A stretch of DNA of 64,000 nucleotides from RHLJ01 sp965247355 (GCA_965247355.1 OZ252011.1:3410001-3474000); one strand, 5' to 3'. Positions 41,311 to 50,842 are shown, counted from the first letter of the stretch. Numbers and translations: made by a program. Notes: generated by a model from the sequence alone, not told the origin.

Positions 41311-41900
41311 TGTATAACGGTCCTGCCACTTTCGTAACCAGCGCACCCCGATTAGAAGATTGCCCTCCTGAATCATTACCTGAGATTTGTTTTGCCGGTA
41401 GGTCGAATGTCGGTAAATCGTCGCTCATCAACAGTTTGGTGAACCGGAAGAAATTGGCAAGAACTTCTAATGTGCCCGGTAAAACTCAGCAGATGAATTA
41501 TTATAACATTTCTGAGGAGTGTTATTTTGTGGATTTACCGGGATATGGATATGCAAAAGTTCCGGTCAAGGAACGTCAACGCTGGGGCAGAAACATCAGA
41601 GAATATTTACTGAATCGAAAAACACTAAACCTGGTCGCACATGTGGTTGATTGCAGACACAAGCCCACTAACCAGGATGAAGACTTTTTTTATTGGATGG
41701 CTTCAAACCAGATGCCATTCTGTGTATTACTTTCTAAAGCTGATAAGCTTTCAAAGAACAAAGTGTCGAAAGCTAAAGCCGATGTAAAGAAAATATTGGC
41801 CGAAATGAATATAGTGGTTCCTATTTTGGCGTATTCATCAGATAATAAACAAGGGGTTGAAGAAGTACAGGACCTCTTAAAAGAATTTGTAGAAAATTAA
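41310..41900 (+). CDS. engB: Ribosome-biogenesis GTPase YihA/YsxC/EngB
   Basis: The 196-residue GTPase starts at the ATG of a TGATG overlap with purF; a TTG one codon earlier is less likely. GTPase motifs are GRSNVGKSS (G1), TSNVPGKTQQ (G2), DLPGYGYA (G3), LSKADK (G4) and YSSD (G5-like). It assists late assembly of the 50S subunit. The length is typical (about 195-210). It lies 21 bp before serA. Confidence 0.96.
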   Translation: MYNGPATFVTSAPRLEDCPPESLPEICFAGRSNVGKSSLINSLVNRKKLARTSNVPGKTQQMNYYNISEECYFVDLPGYGYAKVPVKERQRWGRNIREYLLNRKTLNLVAHVVDCRHKPTNQDEDFFYWMASNQMPFCVLLSKADKLSKNKVSKAKADVKKILAEMNIVVPILAYSSDNKQGVEEVQDLLKEFVEN

Positions 41901-41921
41901 CGACTAAACTCACTCATACTC

Positions 41922-43511
41922 ATGTCATTTAAAGTTTTACTACTCGATAGCGTTGATCCCATTTGCGGGGAAATCTTCAAACAACGTGGAATTCAAGCCG
42001 ACCAACCCGGCAAGCTAACCGAAGAAGAACTCTTCTCAAGAATTGGAGAATACGATGGAATGGTGGTTCGTAGTGCAACTACCGTAACCCCCGAGCTTCT
42101 CGAAAAAGCTACCAATATGAAAGTTATTGGTCGTGCCGGAGTAGGTGTCGACAATATCGATATTCCTGCATCTACCGCGAAAGGGGTGTTGGTAATGAAT
42201 ACTCCAGATGGAAATACCATTTCAACTGCTGAGCATACCTGCGGAATGTTAATCGCTCTTTCAAGGAATATTCCAACTGCTGTAGCCACGGTAAAAGGTG
42301 GAGGATGGGATAGAAAAGCGTATATGGGAACTGAGGTTCATGGCAAAACTCTTGGGATTGTTGGTTTAGGTAAAATTGGTTCCGAAGTAGCAAAGAGAAT
42401 GCTTTCTTTTGGAATGGATGTTCAGGCATATGATCCTTTTTCAACTCAGGAACATGCCCAATCAATTGGTGTTAAGTTAGTTGAACTGGATGAGCTATTA
42501 GGTACTTCAGATTATCTGTCCGTTCATACTCCATTGACAGAAAAAACTAAAGGATTAGTTTCACTGAAAAATGCCGACAAACTTAAAAAAGGCATTCGTT
42601 TGGTGAATGTAGCACGTGGTGGCATTTACGAAGAAGCAGATTTACCACAGCTTATTGATGATGGTATAGTAGGGTCTGTTGCGCTTGATGTTTATACAAC
42701 AGAGCCTCCAACAGAAGATCTTTATAAAATACTGGCTCATCCTAATATCATTTGTACTCCACACCTTGGGGCTTCAACTGAGGAAGCACAGGAAAAAGTA
42801 GCTGAGCAAATTGCAGCCCAGATGGCGGATGCGCTTGAGAATAAAAACTACAAAGGCAGCCTGAATGGAAAATCGATTTCTTTGCTCACAAACAAAGAAG
42901 TTCAACCTTATCTGCAATTAGCAGAGAAACTTGGAAGAATGGTAGTTCAGTTATCTCCGGATCACGCTAACGAATTTGAGTTTGAATATGCAGGTGATTC
43001 GGCTAAATATTCCGATGTACTCACTGATGGAATTTTAAAAGGAATGCTATCTGAGTATGTGGATGAAGCAATTAATTTGATAAATGCCAGGATTTATGCC
43101 GATGAGCGTGGCTTCACAATTAAAGAAGTAACTTCTAGTAAAACCAAAACTTATAGTGATCTGGTTACCATCCGCCTTCCAAAGGGATCTGAGTATGCCA
43201 GTATTTCAGCAGTTGTTTTTGGTGAAGGTGATTACCGAATCGTAGCTATAGATGCATATGGTATCGAGCTTAGACTTGAAGGAGATATCGTCCTTTATCA
43301 AAATGAAGATAAACCCGGTATGCTTGCTTCGGTAAGTGGTGCATTGGCCCAAAACGGAATAAACATCGGGGCCTTAAGTCTTGGTAGATCCGGTAAAGGC
43401 TCGTTTGCAATAACCGCTATTTCAGTAGACAAGCACCTTGACGAAGTGGACCGTTCGGTAATTCAGAAACTGGATGGCATTAAGAATATTCGATACATCT
43501 CATTAAGCTGA
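41922..43511 (+). CDS. serA: D-3-phosphoglycerate dehydrogenase
   Basis: The 529-residue enzyme oxidises 3-phosphoglycerate in serine synthesis. It has the NAD-binding motif GLGKIGSEV (residues near 145), catalytic Arg in NVARGGIYEE, Glu in the loop before NIICTPHLGAST (catalytic His), an intervening domain (320-440) and a C-terminal ACT domain (DKPGMLASVSGALAQNGINIG) that normally binds serine as feedback inhibitor. Length is the long bacterial type with the extra allosteric substrate-binding domain. Confidence 0.96.
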   Translation: MSFKVLLLDSVDPICGEIFKQRGIQADQPGKLTEEELFSRIGEYDGMVVRSATTVTPELLEKATNMKVIGRAGVGVDNIDIPASTAKGVLVMNTPDGNTISTAEHTCGMLIALSRNIPTAVATVKGGGWDRKAYMGTEVHGKTLGIVGLGKIGSEVAKRMLSFGMDVQAYDPFSTQEHAQSIGVKLVELDELLGTSDYLSVHTPLTEKTKGLVSLKNADKLKKGIRLVNVARGGIYEEADLPQLIDDGIVGSVALDVYTTEPPTEDLYKILAHPNIICTPHLGASTEEAQEKVAEQIAAQMADALENKNYKGSLNGKSISLLTNKEVQPYLQLAEKLGRMVVQLSPDHANEFEFEYAGDSAKYSDVLTDGILKGMLSEYVDEAINLINARIYADERGFTIKEVTSSKTKTYSDLVTIRLPKGSEYASISAVVFGEGDYRIVAIDAYGIELRLEGDIVLYQNEDKPGMLASVSGALAQNGINIGALSLGRSGKGSFAITAISVDKHLDEVDRSVIQKLDGIKNIRYISLS

Positions 43512-43521
43512 TTAGTAGAAG

Positions 43522-43566
43522 AACCAATGACGAAAGACTTATGAGACATTTGTCGTTGGTTTTTTC
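43522..43566 (+). terminator. Terminator after the purF-engB-serA run
   Basis: A 10-bp stem with one G-T pair (AACCAATGAC 43522-43531 with GTCGTTGGTT 43552-43561) is followed by T residues. It lies 11 bp after serA. Confidence 0.8.
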
Positions 43567-43567
43567 T

Positions 43568-44347
43568 TTACTCAAAATCCCCGGCATCAAACCGCTCTAT
43601 GAGTCGGGACTCGTTTACCCGCTTAAAGCCAGTAAGTTTATTTTCATCCAGTGAAGCGACGGTCATTTCTCTTTTCCCTAATGCCCCGGGAGCCTTCGCA
43701 AGTTTCCAACCCGCTTTTGCCATGGAAGCTCTGGCTTTAGATGCAGCACAATAGGTGCTTAGAACGGCGCTATTATTGCTAAAAGAAGCAAGCTTCCGAA
43801 AAGTACTTACTGTCCAGAGTTCCTGATTAACTTCCGGTGAAAAAGCATCCTGGAAAATGAAATCAGCTGGATGTTCAATGTGATCAAGGGTATCAAAAAA
43901 ACCATAGTAGAGATGAAGAAAAACTTCATGGTCTGGAAAAGGTTGAATGGTATTTAGACCAGGCTGAAGCTGATTAAATATTTCCGGAAGAATATCCCCA
44001 AGCTTCTTATGAGTAAGAAACTCACCAAAGTTGAAGGTATCAGCTATTTTCTTGCTAACAGGAAATGCTTCAACTGAATAGAAGTGAACTGGAAATGTAA
44101 GGTTATCTGATAAGTAATGATCCAGCAGTAAAAGAAAATTCAAGCCGGTCCCGAATCCCACTTCCAGAATCGTTAATGATTCTGGTTCATTCTTTAGTGC
44201 TTGATCAACTCCGGGGATTTCAAAAAATACATGTTCACTTTCTGAAAACGCACCATTCGGGTTGTGATAAAACTGCCCGAATTCTTTAGAGTAAAGGGTA
44301 GAGGAGCCATCTTTAGAAAAATGATGTTTTGCTGAATCAGTTGTCAT
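43568..44347 (-). CDS. mnmD: tRNA 5-methylaminomethyl-2-thiouridine methyltransferase, MnmD type
   Basis: The 259-residue SAM-dependent methyltransferase matches the MnmC methyltransferase half as a stand-alone protein (MnmD). It has ILEVGFGTGLNFLLLLDHY (SAM loop), a VEAFP strand, FIFQDAFSPEVNQELW (the DAFSP-like catalytic motif) and YCAASKARASMAKAGWKLAKAPG. It completes mnm5s2U at the wobble position of tRNAs. The oxidase half of MnmC is absent here, as in many Gram-positive and Bacteroidetes genomes. It starts within the end of the DUF4097-like gene (11-bp overlap), so the two are coupled. Confidence 0.9.
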   Translation of the reverse strand: MTTDSAKHHFSKDGSSTLYSKEFGQFYHNPNGAFSESEHVFFEIPGVDQALKNEPESLTILEVGFGTGLNFLLLLDHYLSDNLTFPVHFYSVEAFPVSKKIADTFNFGEFLTHKKLGDILPEIFNQLQPGLNTIQPFPDHEVFLHLYYGFFDTLDHIEHPADFIFQDAFSPEVNQELWTVSTFRKLASFSNNSAVLSTYCAASKARASMAKAGWKLAKAPGALGKREMTVASLDENKLTGFKRVNESRLIERFDAGDFE

Positions 44348-45620
44348 TACCTGCTAAGGTAACTTTTCCGTACTTAGAAAAGCCAATAATCTCTGGACCA
44401 CCCTGATTTATTTTTCCGTTTACCTTGGTTTTACTTCTGGGACCATCAACGGAAAAGCCTTGAATTTCTACTGCACTACTTGCCTGTAATTCAATATCTG
44501 CATTAGATGTTGTTGGCATCCAGATCTGAATATTTCCAGCGGAAGTTTCCAGAGTAGCGTCATCAGTAATAGGTGCATTGTAAACAAGCATGATGTTTCC
44601 ACCAAGTGTGGAAGCTATAACTTCTCCCTCGATATTTTTTAGATCAATGTTTCCTCCTTTAGTATCTAGAGAAACATCACCAGTGCAGTTCTTAACAATA
44701 AGATGACCACCCTGAGATTTTAAAGTTACGTCTCCATCGGCATCTTCTACTTTTACATGTCCACCACCTGAAACTGCAAGAACATCACCGATCACTTTGT
44801 TAATTGTGATATGTCCGCCCCCGGTTTCATAAATCTGATCGCCATTAATATTAGTAGCTTCAATATGTCCACCCCCGGTATTGGTAACTAGCTCCATATC
44901 TTCCGGGATGTAAAGAGTGGCCTGTAAATGAATATTATTCCATCCCTTCTCATTCACATTCTCCAAGACAAAATTAGCCTCATCATCCTGGAAAATCGAA
45001 ATGGTATTCAGTTTTGATCTGAGGTCATCCTCAGAGGAAATTTGTCCAGATGCCTGAACCGTAAATTTTGCTGTTTTGTCATTGGTACCAACTATAGTGA
45101 TTGACCCATTCGGTATCTTTACAGAAGTCTTAGATATAGAAGAAGCATCAAACTCATTTAGGAAAGTATAAACACCGGGTGAAGTATTCTCCCACTCACC
45201 TTGTACAGCATTCTCGTACTCACGATTAATTACGAGCAGTTTATCATCCATCTCGAAATTTAAATGGATATTTTCGTCAGATAGCTCACGAAGTACAACG
45301 TCGATCTCGGTTAGTATTTCATCCCGGGCTTCTGCAGGAATAAGATGAGCAAGCGATTTAAGTTTCTCAAGATTCTCCAAATTCTCAAGTTCACCCATGC
45401 TTTCCAGTTCTTTTAACTCTTTCAAAGATGCTAATTCCTCAAGATTTTCTAAATCGATAACATGAACCTGACTCGGAGATGGCGGAGTAGGTTCCTTAGG
45501 GGTATTCTCAGCTGTCGCTGGTCCTGAATTATCTCCACTAGATGGCTTTCCAATCAAGTAAAGAGCGATGGCAACAAAAAACAGGCCTGCTAAAATTATT
45601 TCCCAGGAAATTCTTTTCAT
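44337..45620 (-). CDS. Membrane-anchored DUF4097-like protein with repetitive Leu/Glu segment
   Basis: The 427-residue protein has one N-terminal membrane helix (about 6-24) and a Pro-rich linker, then an unusual repeat region (54-95) with the period LENLEELASLKELKELE, either a coiled coil or a short LRR-like helix. Residues 130-425 form a DUF4097-type right-handed beta-helix: repeated TGGGHIEATNINGD, TGGGHITINKVIGD and SGGGHVKVEDADGD turns. The role of the family is unknown; it is commonly envelope-associated and tied to stress responses. The C-terminus overlaps the start of mnmD by 11 bp. Confidence 0.78.
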   Translation of the reverse strand: MKRISWEIILAGLFFVAIALYLIGKPSSGDNSGPATAENTPKEPTPPSPSQVHVIDLENLEELASLKELKELESMGELENLENLEKLKSLAHLIPAEARDEILTEIDVVLRELSDENIHLNFEMDDKLLVINREYENAVQGEWENTSPGVYTFLNEFDASSISKTSVKIPNGSITIVGTNDKTAKFTVQASGQISSEDDLRSKLNTISIFQDDEANFVLENVNEKGWNNIHLQATLYIPEDMELVTNTGGGHIEATNINGDQIYETGGGHITINKVIGDVLAVSGGGHVKVEDADGDVTLKSQGGHLIVKNCTGDVSLDTKGGNIDLKNIEGEVIASTLGGNIMLVYNAPITDDATLETSAGNIQIWMPTTSNADIELQASSAVEIQGFSVDGPRSKTKVNGKINQGGPEIIGFSKYGKVTLAGNDN

Positions 45621-45734
45621 AGTACTTTTTCAATATTAACGACAACTGCGGAAACTACGCATATCTGAATGCTAAGTTACACAATAGAAAATTAAGCCGT
45701 ATTATCAGATTTCACAGATCTAAACGAAGAAAAT

Positions 45735-46925
45735 ATGTCATTACGTTCAAAAATTATTGAATTGGCCGATCAGTATCAGGCAGAAATGGTAGCCACCAGG
45801 AGATATCTCCATCAACATCCGGAAGTAAGCTATAAGGAATATGAGACTACAAAGTTTATCAAGTCGAAACTGGATGAATTGGATATACCTTATGAAAGTC
45901 CTCTGGAGACTGGATGTGTTGGTATCCTTAAGGGAGGAAAGGAGTCTGATCGAGTAATTGCACTTCGAGCCGATATTGATGCTTTGGCGATGGAAGAAGA
46001 AGGGGAAGCAAAAAAAGAGTTCTTCTCAATAAATCCGGGAGCAGCCCATTGCTGTGGACATGATGCTCACACTTCCAATTTACTTGGCGTTGCTAAGATT
46101 CTAACCGATTTAAGAGAAGAGTTAGAAGGCACTGTGTTATTGGTTTTTCAACCTGGGGAAGAAAAATTACCGGGAGGAGGAAAGTTATTATGCGATACAG
46201 GTTTTCTACAATCACGAAATGTACAAGCTATCTACGGACTACATACCTCTCCAAGTCATAAGCCCGGAACCATAGCTACTAAAGAAGGCCCTTTGATGGG
46301 TAGTCCGGATGAGTTTGAAATTGAAATATTTGGAAAAGGAGGTCATGCTGCACGGCCTCATGAAGCTATTGATCCTATTGTGCTGACCTCTCAATTTGTT
46401 AATGCTGCTCAAACTGTAGTTAGCCGAAGTGTTGACCCAACTGAGCCCGCTGTGGTTTCCATAGGAAGAATTGAAGGTGGAACCGCGCACAATGTAATTC
46501 CTGAAAGCGTACGACTTTGGGGCACTGTTCGCACGTTGAATTCTGAAACAGCGGATTTGATCGCAGAAAGACTGGAATCAATTTTAAAAGGAATTACCGA
46601 TGGAGCAGGCGGTTCTTACACTTTTGATTTTAATAAAGGATATCCCGCCGTAACAAATACCCCGGATGAAACAGAGAACGTAGTTTCTACCATGCAGGAG
46701 TTATTTGGAGAAGAATCAGCAATTTTGATGGAGCGACCAATTATGGCCGGAGAAGATTTTTCATTCTATCAGGAACACTTTCCGGGAGCTTTTTTCTTTG
46801 TTGGAAGTGGTAGCGAGGATTCAGAATCAACCCATGTTTGGCATCATCCCAAATACAATGTAGATGATCGTTTCTTTCAAACCGCTGCTCCTTTGATGGC
46901 TTCACTTGCACTAAATTCTAAATGA
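45735..46925 (+). CDS. M20D-family amidohydrolase
   Basis: The 396-residue protein has the M20D (N-acyl-amino-acid amidohydrolase/hippurate hydrolase) pattern: RRYLHQHPEVSYKEYET, LRADIDALAMEEEG, HCCGHDAHTSNLLG with the zinc-site Cys/His, the PGEEKLPGGGK catalytic Glu, and GGHAARPHEAIDP. MAGEDFSFYQ lies near the C-terminus. It hydrolyses N-acyl amino acids or related amides in the cytosol; the exact substrate is unknown. The next gene's ATG overlaps its stop (ATGA). Confidence 0.93.
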   Translation: MSLRSKIIELADQYQAEMVATRRYLHQHPEVSYKEYETTKFIKSKLDELDIPYESPLETGCVGILKGGKESDRVIALRADIDALAMEEEGEAKKEFFSINPGAAHCCGHDAHTSNLLGVAKILTDLREELEGTVLLVFQPGEEKLPGGGKLLCDTGFLQSRNVQAIYGLHTSPSHKPGTIATKEGPLMGSPDEFEIEIFGKGGHAARPHEAIDPIVLTSQFVNAAQTVVSRSVDPTEPAVVSIGRIEGGTAHNVIPESVRLWGTVRTLNSETADLIAERLESILKGITDGAGGSYTFDFNKGYPAVTNTPDETENVVSTMQELFGEESAILMERPIMAGEDFSFYQEHFPGAFFFVGSGSEDSESTHVWHHPKYNVDDRFFQTAAPLMASLALNSK

Positions 46926-48022
46926 AGTATCGTCAGTCTTTTTGGGAAGCCGAGCTATATAATCAAACCTATGATTTGATCGTAATAGGTGCGGGATTAA
47001 CGGGCCAGTCAACGGCATACTTTTTTAAAAAAGAATATCCTGATGCAGAAGTGCTTGTGTTGGATCAGGGATATTTCCCAATTGGCGCAAGTACCCGTAA
47101 TGCAGGGTTTGCATGCATTGGAACGGTAGGTGAACTTATAGCGGACCTTGAAATTGATTCTGAAGCACAGCTGAAAGAACGGATTAAAAACAGGTATGAG
47201 GGATTGTTGTTATTAAGGGAAACACTTGGTGATAAAGCCATTGAATACGAAGATACCGGTGGATGGGAAATTTTTCCTGATAGCAACGAGCTTCTGAAGA
47301 TCAAAGATCAGATTCCCAAGTTCAATTCGTGGATGGAAGAGCTGATTGGCGAAAAAGAGCTGTATGAATTAGGGACTTATTTAGGAATTCCTTCTATATA
47401 TAACCGTTGTGAAGGGATGCTTCATCCTGGGAAAATGATTAAGAAGTTATACAAAATGAACCGGGATCTTGGTGTTGAGTTTCGTTGGAATACCCCCATC
47501 AGCAAACTTGAACCCGAAAGTTGTTCAGCTATAGTTAACGATGAGGTTTCTTTTAGAGGAGATCGTATGGTTGTAGCAACCAATGCATTCACAAATCAAT
47601 TACTTCCTGACCAAATAATAAAACCAGGCAGAGGCTATGTCTTTATTACAAATGAAATTGATTTGATGGAATGGAAAGGTACGTTCCACTACAATAAGGG
47701 CTATGTTTATTTTCGGAATCTTGGAGAACAGCGAATATTATTGGGTGGCGGAAGAAATGTAGATTCAGAATCTGAAGAAACTTCTGAATTTGGTATAAAT
47801 ACTTCCATTAAAGAGTACTTGATTCATTTTGCGAATGAAATTTTGGAGCTTCCACATTATTGGGAAATTGAGCAGGAATGGTCAGGGATTATGGGTTTTA
47901 CAGAATCAAAGTCACCTGTTTTTGAAATGATAGATAAGAACTTTCTGGTTGCAGCAGGATTGAGTGGAATGGGAGTAGCATTAGGGATGCAACTAGGGAA
48001 GAAGGCTGCTAACGCTGTTTAA
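46922..48022 (+). CDS. FAD-dependent oxidoreductase (D-amino-acid oxidase/glycine oxidase-like)
   Basis: The 366-residue flavoprotein has the ADP-binding motif YDLIVIGAGLTGQSTAYF (residues 16-33), GASTRNAGFACIG, and the C-terminal second FAD motif LVAAGLSGMGVALGMQLGKK. DAO-superfamily enzymes oxidise amines or amino acids. Coupling by a 4-base overlap to the M20D amidohydrolase suggests that deacylated amino-acid products are its substrate. This is inference. Confidence 0.88.
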   Translation: MKYRQSFWEAELYNQTYDLIVIGAGLTGQSTAYFFKKEYPDAEVLVLDQGYFPIGASTRNAGFACIGTVGELIADLEIDSEAQLKERIKNRYEGLLLLRETLGDKAIEYEDTGGWEIFPDSNELLKIKDQIPKFNSWMEELIGEKELYELGTYLGIPSIYNRCEGMLHPGKMIKKLYKMNRDLGVEFRWNTPISKLEPESCSAIVNDEVSFRGDRMVVATNAFTNQLLPDQIIKPGRGYVFITNEIDLMEWKGTFHYNKGYVYFRNLGEQRILLGGGRNVDSESEETSEFGINTSIKEYLIHFANEILELPHYWEIEQEWSGIMGFTESKSPVFEMIDKNFLVAAGLSGMGVALGMQLGKKAANAV

Positions 48023-48071
48023 AATGTATGTTCTAAATTTCAGATGACCTGCCAAATTCTAAATTCACAAG

Positions 48072-48199
48072 GTCATCGCGAGGAGTATAGATTTGGAACT
48101 AAAGGAAAACTTTATTCGACTAAGCGATCTTATTTTCGGGAGATTGTTGCGTCGATGACTTAATTTGATCACTATAGGTAAGATACTCCTCGCAATGAC
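48072..48199. repeat. Dispersed repeat with inverted ends (REP-like element)
   Basis: The element is bounded by GTCATCGCGAGGAGTAT (48072-48088) and its near-perfect complement ATACTCCTCGCAATGAC (48183-48199), with a central AAGCGATCTTATTTTCG...GTTGCGTCG. The ends resemble the dispersed intergenic GTCATTGCGAGGAG-type repeats seen across many genomes of this branch. It lies between the oxidoreductase and the Nudix gene, outside any ORF. There is no transposase. Confidence 0.7.
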
Positions 48200-48231
48200 A
48201 GATAGTTCTTTTAGAATCAGAAACTTGAAAT

Positions 48232-48894
48232 TTATTGGTCATTAATACTCTGAGATTCAAACTCCCTATACAGTTCCATCAATTCACTCATCATCATGGC
48301 GGTAGCTCCCCAGAGTGGTACCTTATGAATATCCCAAAAAGGAACCGTGTATTTTGTGTCTCTTAAATCCCATTCCTCTCTGATTTTATTTTTAGAAGCG
48401 ATGAGTTCAGAAAAAGGAACCGTGAATATTTCATCCACCTCATTCGGATTGGGCGTAAAAGTCTGGCTCTCGGAAATAAATCCCACAACGGGTGTTACCA
48501 TATTATTTGAATGATTAACATAAAGTGGGGTCATTAATCCGGCAATGGATACCTTTTCTTCAACCAACCCGATTTCTTCCCGTGCTTCTCTTAGTGCAGT
48601 TTCCTCATAAGTTTCATCACCCTCCTTTCCACCTCCGGGAAAACTAAGCTGCCCACCATGTTTAATTCCCGAAGTTCTAAGCGTAAGAATGATCTCAAGT
48701 TCATCTTCCCATGTAATAATGGGCACTAAAACACTACTGTTACGGTATTCATTATGTTCAGGAAGATTGGATTTGAATACCGGGTTTTTGTGAACAGCTG
48801 GGTGGGGGCGCATTTTATTCTGAGCCTCTTCTCCCGGTAAAGAATGTGCTAACCGTTGTTCTAAAAATGCCTGAAATGCCGTCATGGGCAACAA
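48232..48894 (-). CDS. Nudix hydrolase, CoA pyrophosphatase-like
   Basis: The 220-residue protein has the complete Nudix box GGGKEGDETYEETALREA followed by REEIGL (GX5EX7REUXEEXGU). The preceding LRTSGIKHGGQLSFPGG fits the NUDT7/NudL (CoA diphosphatase, LLTxR...QxxFPGG-like) group. It would cleave CoA or related diphosphates to phosphopantetheine and adenosine diphosphate. Upstream 60 residues are Lys- and Pro-rich. It is divergent from the PfkB kinase gene. Confidence 0.88.
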   Translation of the reverse strand: MLPMTAFQAFLEQRLAHSLPGEEAQNKMRPHPAVHKNPVFKSNLPEHNEYRNSSVLVPIITWEDELEIILTLRTSGIKHGGQLSFPGGGKEGDETYEETALREAREEIGLVEEKVSIAGLMTPLYVNHSNNMVTPVVGFISESQTFTPNPNEVDEIFTVPFSELIASKNKIREEWDLRDTKYTVPFWDIHKVPLWGATAMMMSELMELYREFESQSINDQ

Positions 48895-49011
48895 TATAGA
48901 TCAACTGCGAATAATGTAAAAGAGACCACTGATGGTTTTTAAAGAAGTGGGAGTGTCCGTACTTTATTGAAGGAATAATCAAAAAGAAAAATCAGTTAGA
49001 AACTCTCCTGA

Positions 49012-50004
49012 ATGAAAAAATATAATGTATATGGCATTGGGAATGCCTTGGTAGATCTCGACTTTAAAGTATCAGATTCGTTTTTGGAAGAACATGAGGT
49101 GCACAAAGGGGTGATGACCTTAGTGGACGAAGAAAAACAAACCCGTTTGATTGAGGCAATTGATCACAATAATACCAAAAAGAAATCAGGTGGTTCGGCT
49201 GCAAATACCGTGATTGCACTGAGCCAGTTTGGAGGGAAGGCTTATTATTCATGTAAAGTAGCTTCCGATGAATTTGGCGATTTCTACCTGCATGATATGA
49301 AAGAAGCAGGAGTGGATACCAATCTGGATGGAAGAGAAAGAGAAGAAGGCATCACCGGAAAATGTTTGGTGATGATTACCGAAGACGCCGACCGAACCAT
49401 GAATACGTTTCTGGGAATCACGACAGACCTTTCGGTTGATGAAGTGGACGAAGCTGCGATTAAGGATTCTGAGTACCTTTATATTGAGGGATACCTTGTT
49501 GCATCACCAACAGCGTTAGAGGCGATGAAGCTTTCAAAAAAGATTGCCGAAGACAATGGAGTGAAAACGTCAATTACCTTGTCTGACCCATCCATTGTAG
49601 AGATTTTTAAATCCCAGTTTCAGGAAGTAATAGGGGCATCTGTTGATCTCCTCTTCTGTAATGAAGAGGAAGCTAAAGCCTACACGGGTAAAGAAGATAT
49701 TCTTGAAGCCCGTGAGGAGTTAAAGAAAGATGCAAAACGCTTTGTAATCACCCAGGGTAAAAACGGAGCGATGATTTTTGATGGTGATACCTTTATAGAT
49801 ATCGAACCTTATCAGGTGAAAGCAGTCGACGCCAATGGTGCAGGTGATATGTTCGCGGGTGCTTTTCTCTACGGACTTACCCACGGAATGGGCTACGCAG
49901 GTTCCGGGAAACTTGCGAGCCTGGCTTCTTCTAAAGTGGTAGCACAATATGGTCCGCGTATGAAGTGGCATGAAGTGCAGGAAATCTTAAATCATTTGAA
50001 GTAA
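49012..50004 (+). CDS. PfkB-family carbohydrate kinase, adenosine kinase-like
   Basis: The 330-residue kinase has the PfkB signatures: YGIGNALVDLDFKV at the N-terminus, KKSGGSAANTVIALSQFGG (signature 1) and DANGAGDMFAGAFLYG (signature 2, with the catalytic Asp). The shape (NALVD, TVIALSQFG) fits adenosine-kinase-like members more than fructokinases. It phosphorylates a nucleoside or sugar with ATP. The next gene's ATG follows within the stop (TAATGG), indicating a coupled run. Confidence 0.87.
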   Translation: MKKYNVYGIGNALVDLDFKVSDSFLEEHEVHKGVMTLVDEEKQTRLIEAIDHNNTKKKSGGSAANTVIALSQFGGKAYYSCKVASDEFGDFYLHDMKEAGVDTNLDGREREEGITGKCLVMITEDADRTMNTFLGITTDLSVDEVDEAAIKDSEYLYIEGYLVASPTALEAMKLSKKIAEDNGVKTSITLSDPSIVEIFKSQFQEVIGASVDLLFCNEEEAKAYTGKEDILEAREELKKDAKRFVITQGKNGAMIFDGDTFIDIEPYQVKAVDANGAGDMFAGAFLYGLTHGMGYAGSGKLASLASSKVVAQYGPRMKWHEVQEILNHLK

Positions 50005-50267
50005 TGGATTGGATTGAAATTCTTGGCTGGACAGGTTTTGCTATTCTTATCATGGCATGGATTCCACAAACTCTGGATACAATCAAGGCAGGCAAGACGG
50101 ACATAAATATTGCTTTCATCCTGATGTATGTGTTTTCCAGCTTACTACTTACCATTTACTCCATCCTGGAAAATGATCATGTATTCATTGCATTAAATGG
50201 ATTGTTGACGATTGGCAGTGGGATCAACCTTTTCTACAAACTCTTTCCAAGAAAACAAGATGGATAA
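50004..50267 (+). CDS. SemiSWEET/PQ-loop sugar transporter
   Basis: The 87-residue protein has three membrane helices and the PQ-loop signature WIPQTLDTIKAGKTD in the first helix pair. SemiSWEETs are half-size sugar transporters that dimerise in the membrane. It is coupled to the PfkB kinase (one-base TAATG overlap), suggesting uptake or exchange of the kinase's substrate. Its last codons overlap the rdgB start. Confidence 0.85.
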   Translation: MDWIEILGWTGFAILIMAWIPQTLDTIKAGKTDINIAFILMYVFSSLLLTIYSILENDHVFIALNGLLTIGSGINLFYKLFPRKQDG

Positions 50268-50838
50268 ACTCGTACTTGCTTCAAGAAATAAGAATAAGAT
50301 TGAAGAGATGAAGGCGCTTGTAGCCGATCTTGGAATAGAAGTGTATTCTGCTTTAGATTTTTCCGATCTGGAAGAAGTTGATGAAGACCAACCTACATTA
50401 GAAGGTAATGCCCTTAAAAAAGCACGGTACGTACATCAGCAAACAGGATTACCTGCTTTATCAGATGACACCGGACTGGAAGTAAAAGCCCTGAGCGGAG
50501 CTCCGGGAGTTTATTCTGCACGCTATGCCGGGGAAAATGTAAGTTATCAGGATAATGTGGTTAAGCTTCTCAAAGAGATGGATGGAGAAGAAGACCGAGC
50601 GGCACAATTCAGAACCGTAGTAGCTTTAGTAACAGCAGATAGTGAACATACTTTTGAAGGAGTATGTAAAGGGGAAATTATTGATCATCAACGAGGAGAA
50701 AAAGGTTTTGGCTACGATCCGGTTTTTCTGCCAGAGGGATTTGATCAAACATTTGCAGAACTGGATTCGAAAGTGAAAAATGAAATTAGTCACCGTGGAC
50801 GGGCCATCCAAAAATTCATTTCATTTTTAAAAGGCTAA
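50260..50838 (+). CDS. rdgB: Non-canonical purine NTP pyrophosphatase (RdgB/HAM1)
   Basis: From the ATG at 50260 the 192-residue enzyme has the HAM1 motifs: LVLASRNKNKIEEM, TLEGNALKKARYVHQQTGLPALSDDTGLEV (ending the catalytic Asp region), GAPGVYSARYAG, GEKGFGYDPVFLP and SHRGRAIQKF. It removes ITP, dITP and XTP from nucleotide pools. An upstream in-frame ATG at 50212 would add 16 residues inside the SemiSWEET gene and is rejected. Confidence 0.95.
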   Translation: MDKLVLASRNKNKIEEMKALVADLGIEVYSALDFSDLEEVDEDQPTLEGNALKKARYVHQQTGLPALSDDTGLEVKALSGAPGVYSARYAGENVSYQDNVVKLLKEMDGEEDRAAQFRTVVALVTADSEHTFEGVCKGEIIDHQRGEKGFGYDPVFLPEGFDQTFAELDSKVKNEISHRGRAIQKFISFLKG

Positions 50839-50842
50839 ACAA

